Shown: positions 23,887 through 38,800 of the stretch, in pieces
Position numbering within the stretch: the stretch's first letter is position 1
How the letters are laid out: every line of letters begins with the position of its first letter
Assembly (NCBI GenBank): GCA_027574665.1
Contig: CM050654.1
Location: forward strand, 26,617,722-26,681,721
Direction: 5' to 3'
Length of the DNA stretch: 64,000 nt
DNA from: Rhynochetos jubatus
Taxonomy: Eukaryota > Chordata > Aves > Eurypygiformes > Rhynochetidae
The notes under the pieces: generated by a model
The model's input: only the letters and a program-made list of their open reading frames with translations
The model's database searches: none
Told to the model about the DNA's origin: nothing
Translations under genes and position numbers: made by a program

Positions 23887-26800
23887 TTAACGGGTTGTGA
23901 ACGTCTTCCCCCTGAAAGGATGGGGAGAGGTCAGCACAGCGCCCCCCCCCGACCCCGGCGCTGTTCCGGGGTGCTGCGGGGCTTTTGGTGGGGCACACGC
24001 TCGCATGGGGCTCTCCGAGCCTGACAGGCACCGCTGGTTCCGAGCTCGTAGGTGGTGGTGGGCGCAGGCCCGGGGCTGTGGGAGGGGTTGGCTTTCGCAG
24101 AGGGGGATAACCCGCTGCCCACATGCCAGAGAAAGGTCACCAAGGGGCTCTGGGATCAGCAGAGGGCAAAGGGACCCGAGGGGTGTTCACGCAGCGGCTT
24201 GTCCTCCACCTGCTGTGCTCTGGGCTGCTTATTCACGAGAGGGAGCCAGCCAGCCAGCACCGTGGCCCAGGAGTGCTCCTAGCCTCAGGCCACTGCTGGC
24301 CACGTGCCACCAGGGCTCCGAGGAGCTGTGCCCTGCTCTGGCACCCACAGACCCCCAGGAAGGACCTGGCCCCTCCACCCCGTGAGCTGGAGCTGCCCCC
24401 AGAGCCCATCAGCCAGCTTTAATACATAAGGGTGAAGCCCCACGAATGCCACCACGAGCTTGGCAGGAAGGGGGGGGACAACAAAGACACCAAGGGCTCG
24501 GAGTCTGTACGGCCCTTCTTCCGCAAAGGATGTGCCGGCACAGGGTTTGCCACAGATCCAGCTCCTAAAAGGGGAGGGAGCACAGGGGTCCTGGGAGGAC
24601 AACACACCCTGAGGCAGCCTTTTGCCTCAAGGCACCTCACTGACACCCCTCTCTCAGATGGGGTCCCAGCACATCGAGCCCTCGTCCGGTCACCCCCACA
24701 GCATCTCAGTCGTCCCCAGACCAGAGCGTGCCAAGCCGAGGAGCGAGCTCGTGGCTGGCAGAGAAACCCGGAGAGCGGCGCCCCGCTCTGCTACTCACGT
24801 GATTGTTTTCATTTCTTTCTTCTCTGCATCTGGACGGGCACGGTTCAGCACCTTGAGGAAATCCGACGTTTTCGCCCTCATACGCGTGTGAATGTAGGCC
24901 TGCATTGCACCGGGACAAATCAGGGACACGTCAGGATCCGAGATGTCAGGACACGGGTAGGGGCGAGCTGGGAAAATGGCTGGTTTGCCCAGGTTCAGGG
25001 AAAACTGCTGCCCGAGCCCTGGTCAAAGCCAGGTCTCTGAACAACTCCTCATTTCTCTTCTCAGAAAGAAAGGAAACCAGATCCAAAAGGGAAAAATCCT
25101 ACTTCTTTGCCAGGGTGGGAACCAAACAGGCACTACCTGTGCCAAAGAGCAGGGAGAAGGTGATGATGCATCACCTGCCACCCCTGCACGACCGGGGCGG
25201 GCAATGCCAGACCCCAGCGACTTCCCAGGGGGCCACCCTTGCCCCGTGGCTCTGCCCCTGCCCTGTGGCTCCACCCCTGCGGCACCCAGGTTAGACAGGT
25301 GAAAGCTTACCCTGTGTGTCCCCCCTGCCCTGAGCCCCCCGTACCTTCGAGCACTTGATGTGATAGTGCAGGTAGTCCCGGAATGTGTGGATCAGGTTTA
25401 TGGTGTTGTCTCTGGCAGCAGCATTGGTGTGACGGGGGAACAGCACTGAAAGAAGAGGGGGACAAACAGTGAGTGGCTCCCGAGGGTACCAAAGGGCTTC
25501 AGGGTGGGCTGCTCCAAATGCCTGCTTGGCTCTACAAAGAGCCCTTGGCTGTGACGCCACCCCCCCCCCCCCCCCCGCCCCCCCGAGATTAAGCAGCACT
25601 TGTGATTTTCAACACAGGGCTTAGCAGCACTTTTCCATGTCTCCCGCAGCAGCCCAACACCGCTGTGTGCTCCAGGGGATGTGGGCAAGGCCAAGTGCCC
25701 AGGGGTGACGGCACCAAAGGAAGCACTGCCCTGCACTGCCCAGCACTGCCCTGAAGCACTGCTTCAGTGCTCGGGAGAAGCCAAGGGAGAAGCAGAGAGC
25801 TGGGAGGCAGACAGGGGCGGCCAGGCTGCTCAACTCGCTTCAAGATCCAGTCTGCCCTTGGGTCTTGAAAGGAGTTGTGGATCCCTGTGACGATCTCACC
25901 TGGGACTGTCAGATCAGATAACGGGGAAATTGCGTCTCCACAAGAATGAGGTCCTGCTGGCCTCCCAGACCTGCCATCAGACAGCCCTCCCTTGGCTGAG
26001 GAGCTGCCCTGACCTCCAGACACCTACCCAGCACGGGAGGAGGGCAGGGCTAATGTCACCTTCCCCTGCCAGTGCCTGCGCTCCACCTCTGGGCACCAAA
26101 CTGCAGGAATGCTGGCCTGAGAAACCCTAATGGCACATCCAACCACGACCCCCAATTTCCCCGAAGAGACCTTTCCCTTTGAAGGGGGCAGGGTTTGGGC
26201 TCCCCAGCTGAGCCCTCAGCTTTGCTGCCCAGAAGGAACTGATGACAGCGCTGGACAGCACCTCTGCGGGCAGGGGAAAGCGGCTCACAGATGGAAGCGT
26301 TTGGCCCTTCCATCCCAAAGAGGCAGAGCTGGAGAAGCAGGACTCACCGCCCTGCTCCTGCTCTCCGATCGCCTCTGCCGATCGAGCAGGGCGCGAGAGC
26401 CTGCAGCTGGACAACCTACACACACGCTTGGGTGGGACCTCCCAGGAGAAACCTCCAGTGTCCACAGCATCACAGCGAAGCCACCCTTCCCTCGCTCCCA
26501 AATCCTGAGCTTAGTTTGTAGGCCGACAGTAACCGTCTCACCGTCCATTCCACACCTTGCCCACAGCGGAGCCGAGCCGACCTGACACAGCAAAGGGACA
26601 CGCAACGCAGGATGTTGCATCCAGAGTCCCTTCAGCCTCTAGTGACCCACTTGAGCACTCCAGTTCCATGTTCCAGTTCCAGTTCCATGCAGCAGCAGGA
26701 ACCTCTCTCCTCCCCAGGTTTCCCCAGGCCTCAGAGGCAAAGGCATCACCTTTGCTTACCAAAGGTGATGTAGCCAATGTTGTCGCCAACGGCCGCGTCC

Positions 26801-29800
26801 GTGTCCTTCAGCTCCAAGGGCGGCTCCCTGTGGCTGAAGAGCACCTGTGGGGCTGTGTGACTGGCCCGGCGACCCTCCTTGAACTCCTGAACAAGACAAA
26901 GCGAAGGTGAGTCCCGCTGCGGCAGTGCCCGTCGCCCCGGAGGGTGGGAAATTCTCGGAAAGGGCTGCGAGGTCTCCATCGCACCTAGCGTAAAGGTTCT
27001 GCCGCGCGAGAAAGCATCGCGCCTGCTCCTCCAAGCACTTCCCTACTCCTTGCAACAGTACCTCCAGGCAGGGAGATCCCTTCTGCCAGGGAACCTCTCT
27101 GACAGCAGCACAATCCCGGCCCCACGAGATGAGCTGGCTCCGTATTTCAGGAATTACAGGACTGTCCCTGCGTGGGCTGGGAAAGTCCAGACGCTGTTGT
27201 CCTGCCCCCAGGCAGGGCAGCCTCCCCCCTGCCTTACCAGCCCCCAGCCCAACCTACGAGTCACCAGCCATCCTCGGCGTCTCCTCCCGTCTGAGCACAG
27301 CTCACCCGGGAAGGGCAGCAGCATCCGTGCCCCTTTTAGAGAACCAAGTAGTTCGCTGGGGTTTCCTTAATGAAATGCTTAGCTTGCACTTCCGCCTGCT
27401 CCTGCCAGAGGGTGAAATGGTTCAAATGGCTTAGCTGGTTATTTAATGGCCAGATTTCCTCCATGAGAGCCCAGATGAGGAGCCACCGTGCCCGACTGGG
27501 CTGCGTTATGCAAGAGCAATAGCTGGAGGGAAGGAGCCAGTGTGACTCAGAGTGGAAATTCTTGTGGCTGGGCAGGAGCAGGGTTTGCTGTTGGAAAAAC
27601 CAAGAACTTGGGAGATGGAGGCTCTGGGACAGCTGCTGCCTTGAAGCCCTCACACCTCCCTGTGAGCCTCACAAACCCTGTTTTGTTCACCTCAAGCCTC
27701 CCTCCCTGTTTTAAAACCTGAATTCCAAGCTGGGGGATACGCCAATAAGGAAAAGCTCAAAGCCGGAGCAGATGCCCTGCCCACAGCTAAAGAACTCAGC
27801 AGAGCTGCGAGATAAGGCTCCCATCACAAGCCCTGTTCTAATGACCCTCACCATAGCTAAACCGGTTTCCAGCAAACCGGGCCAGTACCTTGCTGTCCAC
27901 AAGCCTGTCAGCGGCGCAGCCTGGCACCCCCGGACAGATGGGCTAAGGCTCCTCTAGCCCTGGGACAGCCTGCGGTGCCCTGCTCCACGGCTGCGCCCAC
28001 GCGGGAGGCTTCCCGGGGCCTCGGCAGACCGAGGTGAGCTAGGTGGGCCAGCCACGTGAGCGAACACGTGTCCCAGCAGGCACAGGGCCTCCCCCAGCTG
28101 GAAACTAACGTCTCAGTCTGCAGAGGCTGCACGCAGTTACTAGCAGACACACACAGAGGATGCTGAATGCTTCCTGGTGGGATGGCGGTTCCAGAGGGTA
28201 GCTGAGTCCAGAAGCACTTGACATTATGACTGATTCAAGCCCACAAACTAAGCAAATTCACAGCGTTCAGCTCCCATTCGAGAGCCCATCGTGGCATGTG
28301 AAAGCAGCCACACTGCGCTGCTGAGTGTCTCCACAGCACCTGAGCATCAGCAGGAACAAACTGCGAGGTGAAGACAACTCTCGGCACCATCCCAGGCACA
28401 GCACATCACCTCACCCCTTCTTCTCCCTCTACAGCCTCCCCACCTTGCTCAGCTCTGCAGCTGGCTGCGACCCCCGCACCACAGCCCCCCGCACTACAGG
28501 GCCTCGAGGGGGTGTATACTCCAGTATTCACCACGACATCTCTCATCTGTAACACGCAGTACGTTTGACTGCCCACACAAGCAAGACCAACGATAAAAAA
28601 GATGCCAATGGAAGAGCCTGGATTCAAAAATACACCCCTGTGCCTGTTAACATGGTTCTTCCATCCCAGTGCAGCCTGGAGCCCTGCAAAGCATTTACGT
28701 GCATTAATCTGCCTGTGAGCTCGCTGCAGCCTAACATCTGCTTGTGTGGCAATGCTGCTTCAAGCACGAAGGCATCTGAGTCGGGGACCAGATGCTTTCC
28801 CCGTAATTCTGTTTCCATACCTGCATAAACACCTTCCCAATCACCACGTCATCGTCATCCTTAAATACCGTGCTGAACACAACCGTGACGCGGTCCTTTT
28901 TCGCCTCGACGTACCTGCAGGTGGGCGAGAGAGGAGAACCCAGCTGTGGAGAGGAGCTAAGAAGTACGACTGGATGAGGAAGGAACCGCCTGGCAAGGTC
29001 AAGTGGGTACAAGAATCCTTCCCAGGCCTGGCTGCTGAAAATTTCCCCTCCCTTGAGACAGTGTTTACAGGGAGCAAAACATTTCTGTTGGGAGCGGCCG
29101 GTTCCGGTCCTGCATGCAGCCACAAGTGCTGCCACTAACAGAGACTCTTGTGTAACCTCCCTGCAGCCCGAGGGATGAGCACTACCCTCACTGGATACTT
29201 CTGACAGCCTTGGCAGGGTAACAGGGGCCTGTCCGACGTGCGGAACGGTAGGATTTCCTGACCTGCCACCATAACCTACAGCTGCGAGCAGGAGCAGAGC
29301 GTGCCGACAGCTATCCGACACCCGTGCTGCTTGGTTTGAACACTCACATTGTCTCATCGTCCCTGTAGTGGATGACAGCTCTTTTTTCTCCTTCTTTGCC
29401 CTCTTCCTGGAATTTGAAGTATTTCTCAAAGACCGAAGCAAAGCAGTTGCGCTTCAACATGCCGGCTTGGTGCACGATAGCATCCTTGTCCGCGGGAAGG
29501 TTCTCCAGGTCGTAGAGCAAGGAGACATTGTAACCTGGGGAGGGACAGACACCAACCTTAACAATCTACGCAGGGCCTTAATGAAGCCAGAGACATATTC
29601 CAGAAAGAGGGACCTCAGCCCCACCTTTGCCTTAAGCCCCCCCAAAAGCCCCAGGGGTGCGCGCTTCCCACTCGGAGCATCGCCAGAAGCCGTGCCTGAA
29701 AACTCGGCACGTGGCCATGGCAACGCCGCTGGGGCTCCTTCCCCGGCTCCCAGACACACGTGCTGGCTCAGCTGCTCCCAAGTTTTTGCAGCGAGTAGGA

Positions 29801-32800
29801 AGAGATGCTGTCACAGGTAACCATGGTTTTCCCGTGTCTCACAAAGCGTCTTTGAGAAGAACAAAGACCCCAACCGCGAGGAAGAGAGGCTTCCTGGAGG
29901 AGGGCTGCATCGAGAATTACAGCTTGTGCCGCAAGCTACCTTCAGCCCTGACATACCCAGCCGCCTTTTAAATTGCCATTCGACAGACAGAGAGCCCCAG
30001 ACATCAAGCTCTTGAAGTGCTGCCTTCAGCTGGGCACTGCTGAGGCGACTGAAGTCATTTTGGAACTGCATTCGCACACACACACACAGAATATTGATCT
30101 TTGGGGTCCCTTCCAGCCCTAACCATTCTACGATTCTATGATTATTGCAAAGTTACCTGATTCAGGATTTACCAGGTAGCTTCCATAGACTTTCTTCAAT
30201 ACCTAGGAAGGAAATTAAACGTTGAGAGCACAAGCTATCAGAGTAGTTTCCTCCTGCACAGCCCATGCCATGTTCAGTCTCCGTTTAAAAACCTTAAATT
30301 ACAGCATCTCCCTCCCCCAGTCTAAGTGAACTTGGACAAATACCAAGTCACGGGCTTCTAGTATTACTGGCTGCTCCTGCTCCGGGCAGAGCTCCCTGAA
30401 TGCCCCCCGACAGGCTGCAGGGCAGGACTCAAAATGGACTTTTTAAAGTTCTAGTCTTGACCCCTTCCGCAGACAAAGGAGAGCTGCCAGCAGAGCTTGA
30501 CGCAACAGATCCGAGGGCCGCAACCCTCCTTCTCATCCTGGGGCAGCCGGCAAAGCCTGCCCTGGCCCTCTCCTCGCGGGAAGAGATGTTCAGAGCAGGG
30601 GTCAGGCGTGGCCGGGCGATCGCCCGCGCTGTCACAGCCTCTTGTGTGGGACAGATGGGGATGGAGAGGAGACCGCCAGGCAGGCTGGATGACTCCCAGA
30701 AGCAGAGCCGCCTACAGCACAGCAAAAACCTTTCTTCACACATAATCACTGCTGAATTTTACATCAATGGCAATTTTCAGCTGAGCCGTAGCTCTGTGTC
30801 AGTGAGGGGGCTGGGAACAGAAGGTATTTCACAGAGAACACAACAGTGCTGTGGCAGAACCGGCCCTCCTGCGACGACACCCACTTCCGCGCAGAGAGGA
30901 TGCACGGGCTCTCTGCGTGCCAGAACCTTCTCTCAGCAGACAGCCTGCCTACAGTGGCCCAGGGAGATGCTCTGTCTTAGCAGGAACCCCATTTGTGCTC
31001 CTCACAGAGGGCTTTCACCAAAGCTGGAGCACAAACAAGCTCCATCATCTCCAGGGAAGCACAGAAAGCAACAGTTTGCTAACCAGCAATTTAAAAATGT
31101 AATTTCTATTTAAGCCAGCATGCCCAAAGCTCTTCTGCAGAGACCCCATTTTCCTCTAAAAGCTTGGGAAGTTGCCTTCCACCACCAGCACGGTGGCTGC
31201 TGGTGCACAGTGCTGTCTGCTACTCGCCACCACAGCGGTTCTCTGGGGATCACACACCATACCGACCCTTGCTGAACACGCTGGGAGGGCTCCTCCATTT
31301 GGGCTGCCAGACTCCTTGTTTCCCAGCAGCTGTACCTTCAGCAGCTGGCAACGCTGCTCCTACAAGGCTCTGCATGTAGGAACCAGGAAAGCGGGACACT
31401 CAGCCATATTTATTCTGGCTTTGGTGGGTCTTGCAGCACCTTGCAGGAATTCAATTTGGGTTCAAATCGCCTGTTTCTCACCAGACTCACAATAAACTCA
31501 TGGAGCACTTTCCTTGTTTTCCTCCAAGGGCAGGCACCCAGAGGCAAAAGCCTGCTGAAGAGCCTGGGGCGAACCCCATTCGCTACCATGCGGAGATTTG
31601 AAAACTGACTCAGGAACTGAGTCACACTTCCTGCCTCGCCACCCAACCACAGCTCTGAGAGGCTCCTTCTTTCTACCATAAATGGCCCTTGCGCAGCCCC
31701 GGCCCATTCAGCAGGAACTGAACCTGCTACTTCACACAGCAGCGTCGAGAAAGGGAACCAGTCTGCAGATCAAGGTCTGCGCACACAGCAGCAGCCCGGC
31801 GCCCGCTCTCAAGTGTGGTTGGAGTCAGGAGAGCAGTGCTGTGAGACTCTGGATTTGTCTCTTATGGAAGCTATTTCTGTATGGTCAGGCTTCACACTCA
31901 TTTGGACTTTCAAAATTAGTGGTGCCTTTTGCCTTTCAGGCTGTAGGGTCACGTAAGATGACTTCTCCTTCACGAGAGAGCGTGAACACACTTTGCCCTT
32001 GTCTCCCCGCAAAGCGGGACTCCGGGTTGGCACAGGGCTGCTCCTTTGACCAGCATGGGACGGCAGCACAGATGCGAGTTAGAGGTTAGATCCATCCACA
32101 TTGCCAGGACACTGTCCATGCTAAGACAGCCTGTGTAGGCTCAGGGCGCAGAGACGCTCACTCACCTCATCAGCACCGTGTTCCTGGAGCTCCTTGTAGA
32201 ATTTCAGAGAGATGCTGACCATCACTTTTGTCTTGTCTCCATTGGGGTTTGAAATATGGTAAAGGACTCCATCAAAGTCTACGAAACAAGCAAGAGAAAC
32301 TTGAGGGAACAGGAACCAGTTCCTATTTTGGGGGAAGGTTTTTCCCTACATGATCTAGGAACTGCATAAAGCAACGCTGTTCCCCCTGCTCCAGCCCTCA
32401 CATACACCGAGAGAGAAACCCGTAATTAAGGGAAGTGGTAATGCCATGTAGGAAGACCTGTTATCATTCAGAGGGCTGAAACAGTTTTGACACCTGTCCA
32501 TCACAGAAAGCTTTAGTCTAGTGTCACTTAGCACTCCAGGCAAATCTGCTCGTGCTCAATGCACAGGGATACAGACAGGCAGAGACGGGAGCCTTCTGGA
32601 TGGCCAGCACAGCAAGTGACTGACACACTCACCGGGCCAGAGCCGCAGCCTGGAGGAGAAAACATCTCTGCCAGCAAAGGCAGCTCAGCCACTGCCTGCT
32701 GAGACAGCTTCTGCTTCACTGCGGAACGGGCAGGGAGGGCAGGAGGCAGGGAACGGCATCCCTCCAGCTACCTACCGAGCTCCACTTCTCCGTGGAGCTC

Positions 32801-35800
32801 CTCAACGGACTTGGTTTTGCTTCTGTTACAAAGAAAATTAATTCATCTTGCCTGTCACCCCGAGCCAGCTTTCTAACAACCCAAACCAGTTGGTGCTAAA
32901 GACCCAATACCAAGTAGCATCAAGGGCAGGGCTGGAGAACAGGCAGAGGTGGAAGAGAAGAGCCGTGTAGCGCACACACACCAAAGCGCTGCCACCACTG
33001 GACTCACTGCTGCCGGGAAAGTCCCAGGGAAGGCGGATGGACAGGGGAAATAGCGGGGCAGCCAACAAGGCCCGAGCTCTGGGGACGCTGCAGCGTCCAC
33101 GCCGTCTGCCCCTGCACGGCTCTCCTCCCCCTCCGCAGCAGTGATTTGGGCACAGCAGGCAGACCGTTCGAGCCAGCCCTTGTTGTGAGAAGCCAAAAGC
33201 GCTGTGGAGCTTACCTGCAAATGTTACTTCTACTGCCTCTGGTTTGTTTCTAAAAATCAAAGAAAACAAAGGAGGTAAATGAGAACTCAAGCAGCATCCT
33301 CCAAGCTGTGAAGGAAAGAGCATTAGTTTCCAGTGCCGTGCTTCTCACAAGCAGCTCTACCTGAAAACACTTCTACCTCCTGCTGTTCAGCCAGCAGATA
33401 ACCTTCGACAAGACATCTTGGACTTCTCCCAAATCCTGCAAGCACCACTTTTACCTGAGATGATATAAACCAGGCCGTGAAGCTGGCAGAGATTGTTATT
33501 ATCTGCCACTCATTACGGCACAGGTCTGGGGACAGAGGCTCTTTTGTAAGTTCCTGCAATACCAGCTCACGGAAGGGACCCATAGGCCGAGCAGTCCTTC
33601 CTGATGCAGCATCCCCTTCGCCACCACCACGCTGAGTCGCTCGCAGAGCGGACCCCTTCTCCAAGTGCGGGGCTAGGGGCGAACCGCAGGAGGAAACTTT
33701 CCAGGTGTGCATTTCATCCTGCCACGTCCCTTCCGAAACACCCCGACGCCGTGCCAACTACCTCTGCAGGAAAAGCTGTAGATCTGGGTTTGCCCTGACA
33801 CTGCCCAGTGCTTCCTTTGGGATCCCCGATCAACATCACCAGCACCTCACAAGCCGAAGGCACCTCACTTTTTCCGTGGCGGGTACGAAGGTTTAACAAC
33901 ATCTTAACAAACCCTGTTTGCCAGTTCGTCCACGATCTGTAGAAGAACAGGATCCTGTGAAAGATCTAACTGCTTCTGGAAGCGATTTTGCAGGGACTGG
34001 CACGATGGAGCTGCTCCAGCAGCTCCGAGGGCACTGCTATTAACAGGTCATTCTCCGACAGGGAGCAATGCAAAGGTGCCTGCACCACTGAGAGCAGGGG
34101 GGGAAAACAAGAACAGGGTGACAGTGCCAGCCTGCTGCTGTTCCACAGCGGGGATGCCTCATTCCTGGAAGCCGGGAACGACCACGATGTGCTAAAACTC
34201 GGTGTAATGCAGGGAGACCAAGGCACCGAACAGCACTGATCCCAGACCACGCACCAGCTCAACGACAGGTGGAAAGGGAGGAATTAACCCCCAGCCGGAG
34301 ATCCTAAGTGGAAGCGACGAGGTGCTGGTGCTCCTTGAAAGTTAACAGCCGTGGAAGGAACAGCGCTGTCTGTCGGGAAGCTGGAGCGCCGCTGAAGATA
34401 AAACCCACACGCCTGAAAGCAGCAGCGCGAGTGCACCCAAGGCAGGTCCTTTGGTTTAAGAGCTACCTGCGACCTCCCTCTCTCATCTTCCCCTCCCAGC
34501 CGGGCCCGAGGGGGAGGCTCACAGGGCATCCCTGGCTGCGCGTTCCCCTCGGGCTCTTGGAACGGGGAGCAGTTCCCCAAAGCGTGTCCAAGCCACGTCT
34601 GCTCACCGAGGACTGCTCAGAGCCGGGATGAAAGAAAATCCCACTGATCTCACTCGGTCAGTCGCTGCAGACGCGTTCTTCTTTTAGAGCACCACGCTCA
34701 GACTTGGGAATCAGCTTGGATGGCGGTATAAATCTTTATAAAAAAAGAAACCTATGTAGGAAGCTTTAAAGATAGCACAGTCAGGCACACGAGAGCTAGC
34801 AATACTAGAGAGGGCGCATCCTTAAACCTCTGTTCCGTTTCCTCAAGAGTCACACCGGCCAAACCCCATTCCCCAGGCACACCGAGCCCCGCTCCCAGTG
34901 CAGCCTCCCAGCACAGCACCTGCCCCTCCGAGCAACGGGAAACCACCGATGGCCAGTGCACTGGAGCGGTTTTGCCTAGGAAAGGCAATTCCCTGCGCGC
35001 TGCCCAGTGCCCCAGGGGACGGCAGGAAGAACGCTCGTGTTAAGAAGCCGTGCGAGACCACGTACCCTGCGTCAGTTAACGGCGCCGCACGGCGGCCTTT
35101 GTTCTGCGCACAAAAGCTGGCGGCTGACACGGCCCCGTTTCTGATCCTGGCGCAAGCAGGGATTTCTTTGGGAAGTTATTTTAACACCGATTTCCCAAGC
35201 GGCTCTGTTCTTGTACATGGGGATGACGAGGAAGGGGGGATATTTAAGGGAAAAGCGGGTAAGCGGGGAGAACTCTGGGTGCTGAATATTCAACCGCTTC
35301 CCGGCACAGCCTCGGTGAAGCGAGCGCTCACGTGAGCCGCATACAGAGCTCCTTGCGGCCACGCTGTCATCTGCTGCAGGGTGGTTGTGCCTCGCCTGGC
35401 ACACACGAGCCCAACCCAGGCCCGGCCCGGCCCAGGGGAGGACAGGGAAGTGCACCACAAGCATGGCTGGGAGCGAAGTGAGCTCTTCACAGCTCAGCAG
35501 CCCTACAACCCCAAAGCTTAAAGTGCTTCTATTTATTTCTCTGGCCAACCTCACCAAAACCATCCTGCCCACTTAAAACACTTCTACAGCAGCAAATTCA
35601 CCCCTTTTTCTGCCTGAATTGTTGTTTCCCCATCACAAAGTCCCCAGACAGAAGGGAGAGCAGCTCTCACCGCCAGCCTTCCGGACGAGTGATGGCACTG
35701 CAGGTCGCATGCACGAACACATCCCCTCGACCTTCCACCAACCCCACCATCCGCCAGCAGACAGGGTGTTGGGGACGTGCCAAGCACCCTGCAGAGGCAC

Positions 35801-38800
35801 AGCGTGTCCTCTCCACGTCTAGGCGCTCCCAGCTTGCCCCGCTCTCGTGCGGGCGAAGGCTTCGCGCAGAGGATGCGCAGCAGGCCTGGGACCGGGGGCT
35901 GGGCTGCTGTGGGTGGGTACTGGTTACCCACAGGTTACTGGTGTGATCCCGAAGAGCTATGCTGATTCTAGCACGTTCCCGTGTTCCCTGTCTCCACGCT
36001 GAGACTCACCCACACCCATGGCGCGAATCGGCAGTTTCAGACTGTAAATCCCATCCATCCTTTTGGTGTTGTACTTTGAAGCAAGGCTCTGGGCAGCCGG
36101 GAACTCGTTTGGGATTCACTTCCACCCCTCATTACAGTCTCCGAGGACCAGACTAAGCCTGGCTATGCTCGGAGGATTTCAGAGAGTCCAGCCCATCCGC
36201 TCCCAAGGCGGAGAGCTGCTGGGACCCCCGCAAGCTCCTTACCACCAACACTACCTGAACCACAGCCTCCCCCAGCGACCTTCCCTGTCTGCTACCCTAG
36301 GCCCGGCGCGGACAGTAAAACCAGCTCCTGCTGGGAATAACCGAAATGGCTCCGCTCTGAACACCAAATGCAGACCTTCCCGCAAAGCCCTTCCCGAACT
36401 CAGGCGCTGAAACGGCAGCTGTTCCGAGCAGCAGCAGCGGTCCGTTTTCTGATAACACTTATCAGGTTTGAAGGCAAACCCACACCAAATCCCATCTGCC
36501 CTCTGCTTGGAACAATAAAAGGCCCTGACAGGTTTTACGTCTTCTCGCCCGCGTTCCTCCTATTCATCTCCAAATGGCTCCTACGCTGGGTCTATCTAAT
36601 ACAGAGCCAGCTCCAAATCAGATTTCTCACCCCGGCAGAACATCCACCAGGAGCCGCAGTGCCCGTGGAGAGATGCCAGCGACCACTTAAGAGCAACACC
36701 AAATCATTACTTGGTTCCCCCCCCACCCCCCCCGACAGCATTTCCTCAGTTTTGACTCGGACAACTTCCAAACTCGTTCTCAGTCCACGGCGGCCCTTAG
36801 CCATATGTTAGAACGAATTTAAGAACAGAAGAACGAAGATGGTAATTATACAGAGCCCTCATCTGCTACGTTAAACAGACCTAAATGCAAACTGGGCTGA
36901 CAACCGTACCGAAGCATCTCCCACATCACAGTTAAGGCCTGTACCAATAAAGGAGGATGGCAATTATTTTAAAAGCTGCAGGCCTGCAGATACTCTAATC
37001 TCTTGCCCCAGAGGAGAGAGGGGGAAAGAAAGAATGGGGGTATTTCAGAGCTCAAAGCCCTGAGCAGAGCTTCCAGATCACCAGCGTTGATACCGTTTGG
37101 AGAGAGGCAGCCAGACTCGGTGACAGACTGCACGCTCTCGCCATGGAAAGGTCACCCCAATAAAACAAATTATGAGCGATGTCTAAAATTATCCCAACAG
37201 TTCCTCCGCTCCTGGGCCCCACTCAGCTAACAAAAGCTACTCTGCGTCAGCCGCGGGAGCGTAGGAAATCAAAGCGCTCCCGTAGCTCTGGCAGCACACC
37301 CACCACGAACTCAAGGAGCGCTCCATCAGGGCGATGCCCTACGGCAGCCCCGACGTGTGCCGGCTCTCCCCTCTCGGCTAGGTGAGCCTGAGCTTCTCCC
37401 TCGCAGCGGGCCCGGCAGCCTGGAGGAGGCTGGCTGGTAGGAAGGCGTTGGGATTGCCAGCGGACAGAGCTCTGGACGGTGCTGCAGCACGCAGGTATGG
37501 GCAGGTCCGCTTCCAGCCAGGTCTTCGCCCCACGCGTCTCCGTTCCAGCGAGCCTCCAGGGAAGAGCCTCATCTTGCGCACACCACTCCCTACGGCTGTT
37601 CAGTACAGCGAGGGACACTCGCTCTTCTCTGGTGTCAAGCACCGGTGGCTGCAGCGAGAAACGTTCTCAGAGGATAATACAGAGCAGGCCCCGCTCGGGA
37701 ACGCGAGATGAAAACTAAGGCTGAGGCGACGACAACCCGCGAAAGCCTAACAGGCCGCAGATCTGGGCTGCTCTTCCCTCCTGTTCCCTGCGCGACTGCT
37801 CGAAAGCAGTGCCGAGCTCCAGGCTGAGGCGGTTCACGGTCCACCATTAGTGCAAAGCCACCTTCTCTGGTGGCCGAAGCCAGATGAGCTGTGGTGGCTC
37901 AGGAGCTGCGCTCAAATGCCTACAGCACGCTCAGTCACAGCACACACCACCGAGGTTTACCACCAGTGCCACCCATGCCACACCAAACCCACGGGTACTG
38001 CTTTCCACCTGCGGCATCGCCCGAGCGCTCCGCGGTCAGGGAGCTTGAGTTTCAGCAGGTGAGGTCGTGCCGGGGGAGACGTGTGGCTCCAGGCTGGGCT
38101 AACAAGGACGCTGAGCCGGCACCTGCCGCTGCCGCCAAGGAGGGAGATCTGATCCCTGCTCTTCCACTGCCCCGCGGCGAGCAGCCTTCACACAATGAAT
38201 GGGATGAGGAAACTCCTCTGGGTTAAAAATACCCAGTTTTGCCTGGTTAATTTTAACCTAGGACACTTCCCCAGTCCTGCTTCCCCTAAAGCCATAGAAA
38301 TGCCTTTGTCAGCAAGAAGGAGGGAGTGGCAGAGGAGCAACCTCTGATTTCAGCGGGGCCACTGAGCTCCCCTGAAGCACCAGGGCCACGATCTCCACAG
38401 CCACTCCAGCAGGGAGCTTCTCAGCGGTACCTGGCAGGACCAGAAGCTCCTCTACCCTCCCAGCATGCCCAACAGCCTCCAGCCGCCCCTCGGTCTCCCC
38501 ACGACGAACTCGCTTTACACGTCACATGGCGAACAGAAAGTTCACGCTGGCTGGTTTCACCCAGCGCTCAGCCTCCCCGTCTGAGGGGCTCAGTTCTACA
38601 GCCACAAGCACCGACACGACGGCACGTGTGAAATACCGTAAAGCACGCCGGCGCAGCTCAGCCCAGCTCTCCAACCAGCTACAGGAACCGCTCTACAACG
38701 GGGAAGCTCAAGCTTCAGCTCTTTGCCTACGTAGCTAATAGTCACGAAGCCCTGCAGATTCACAGAAGGACGGTTTGGGCTGGATTCGTACCTACAAACA

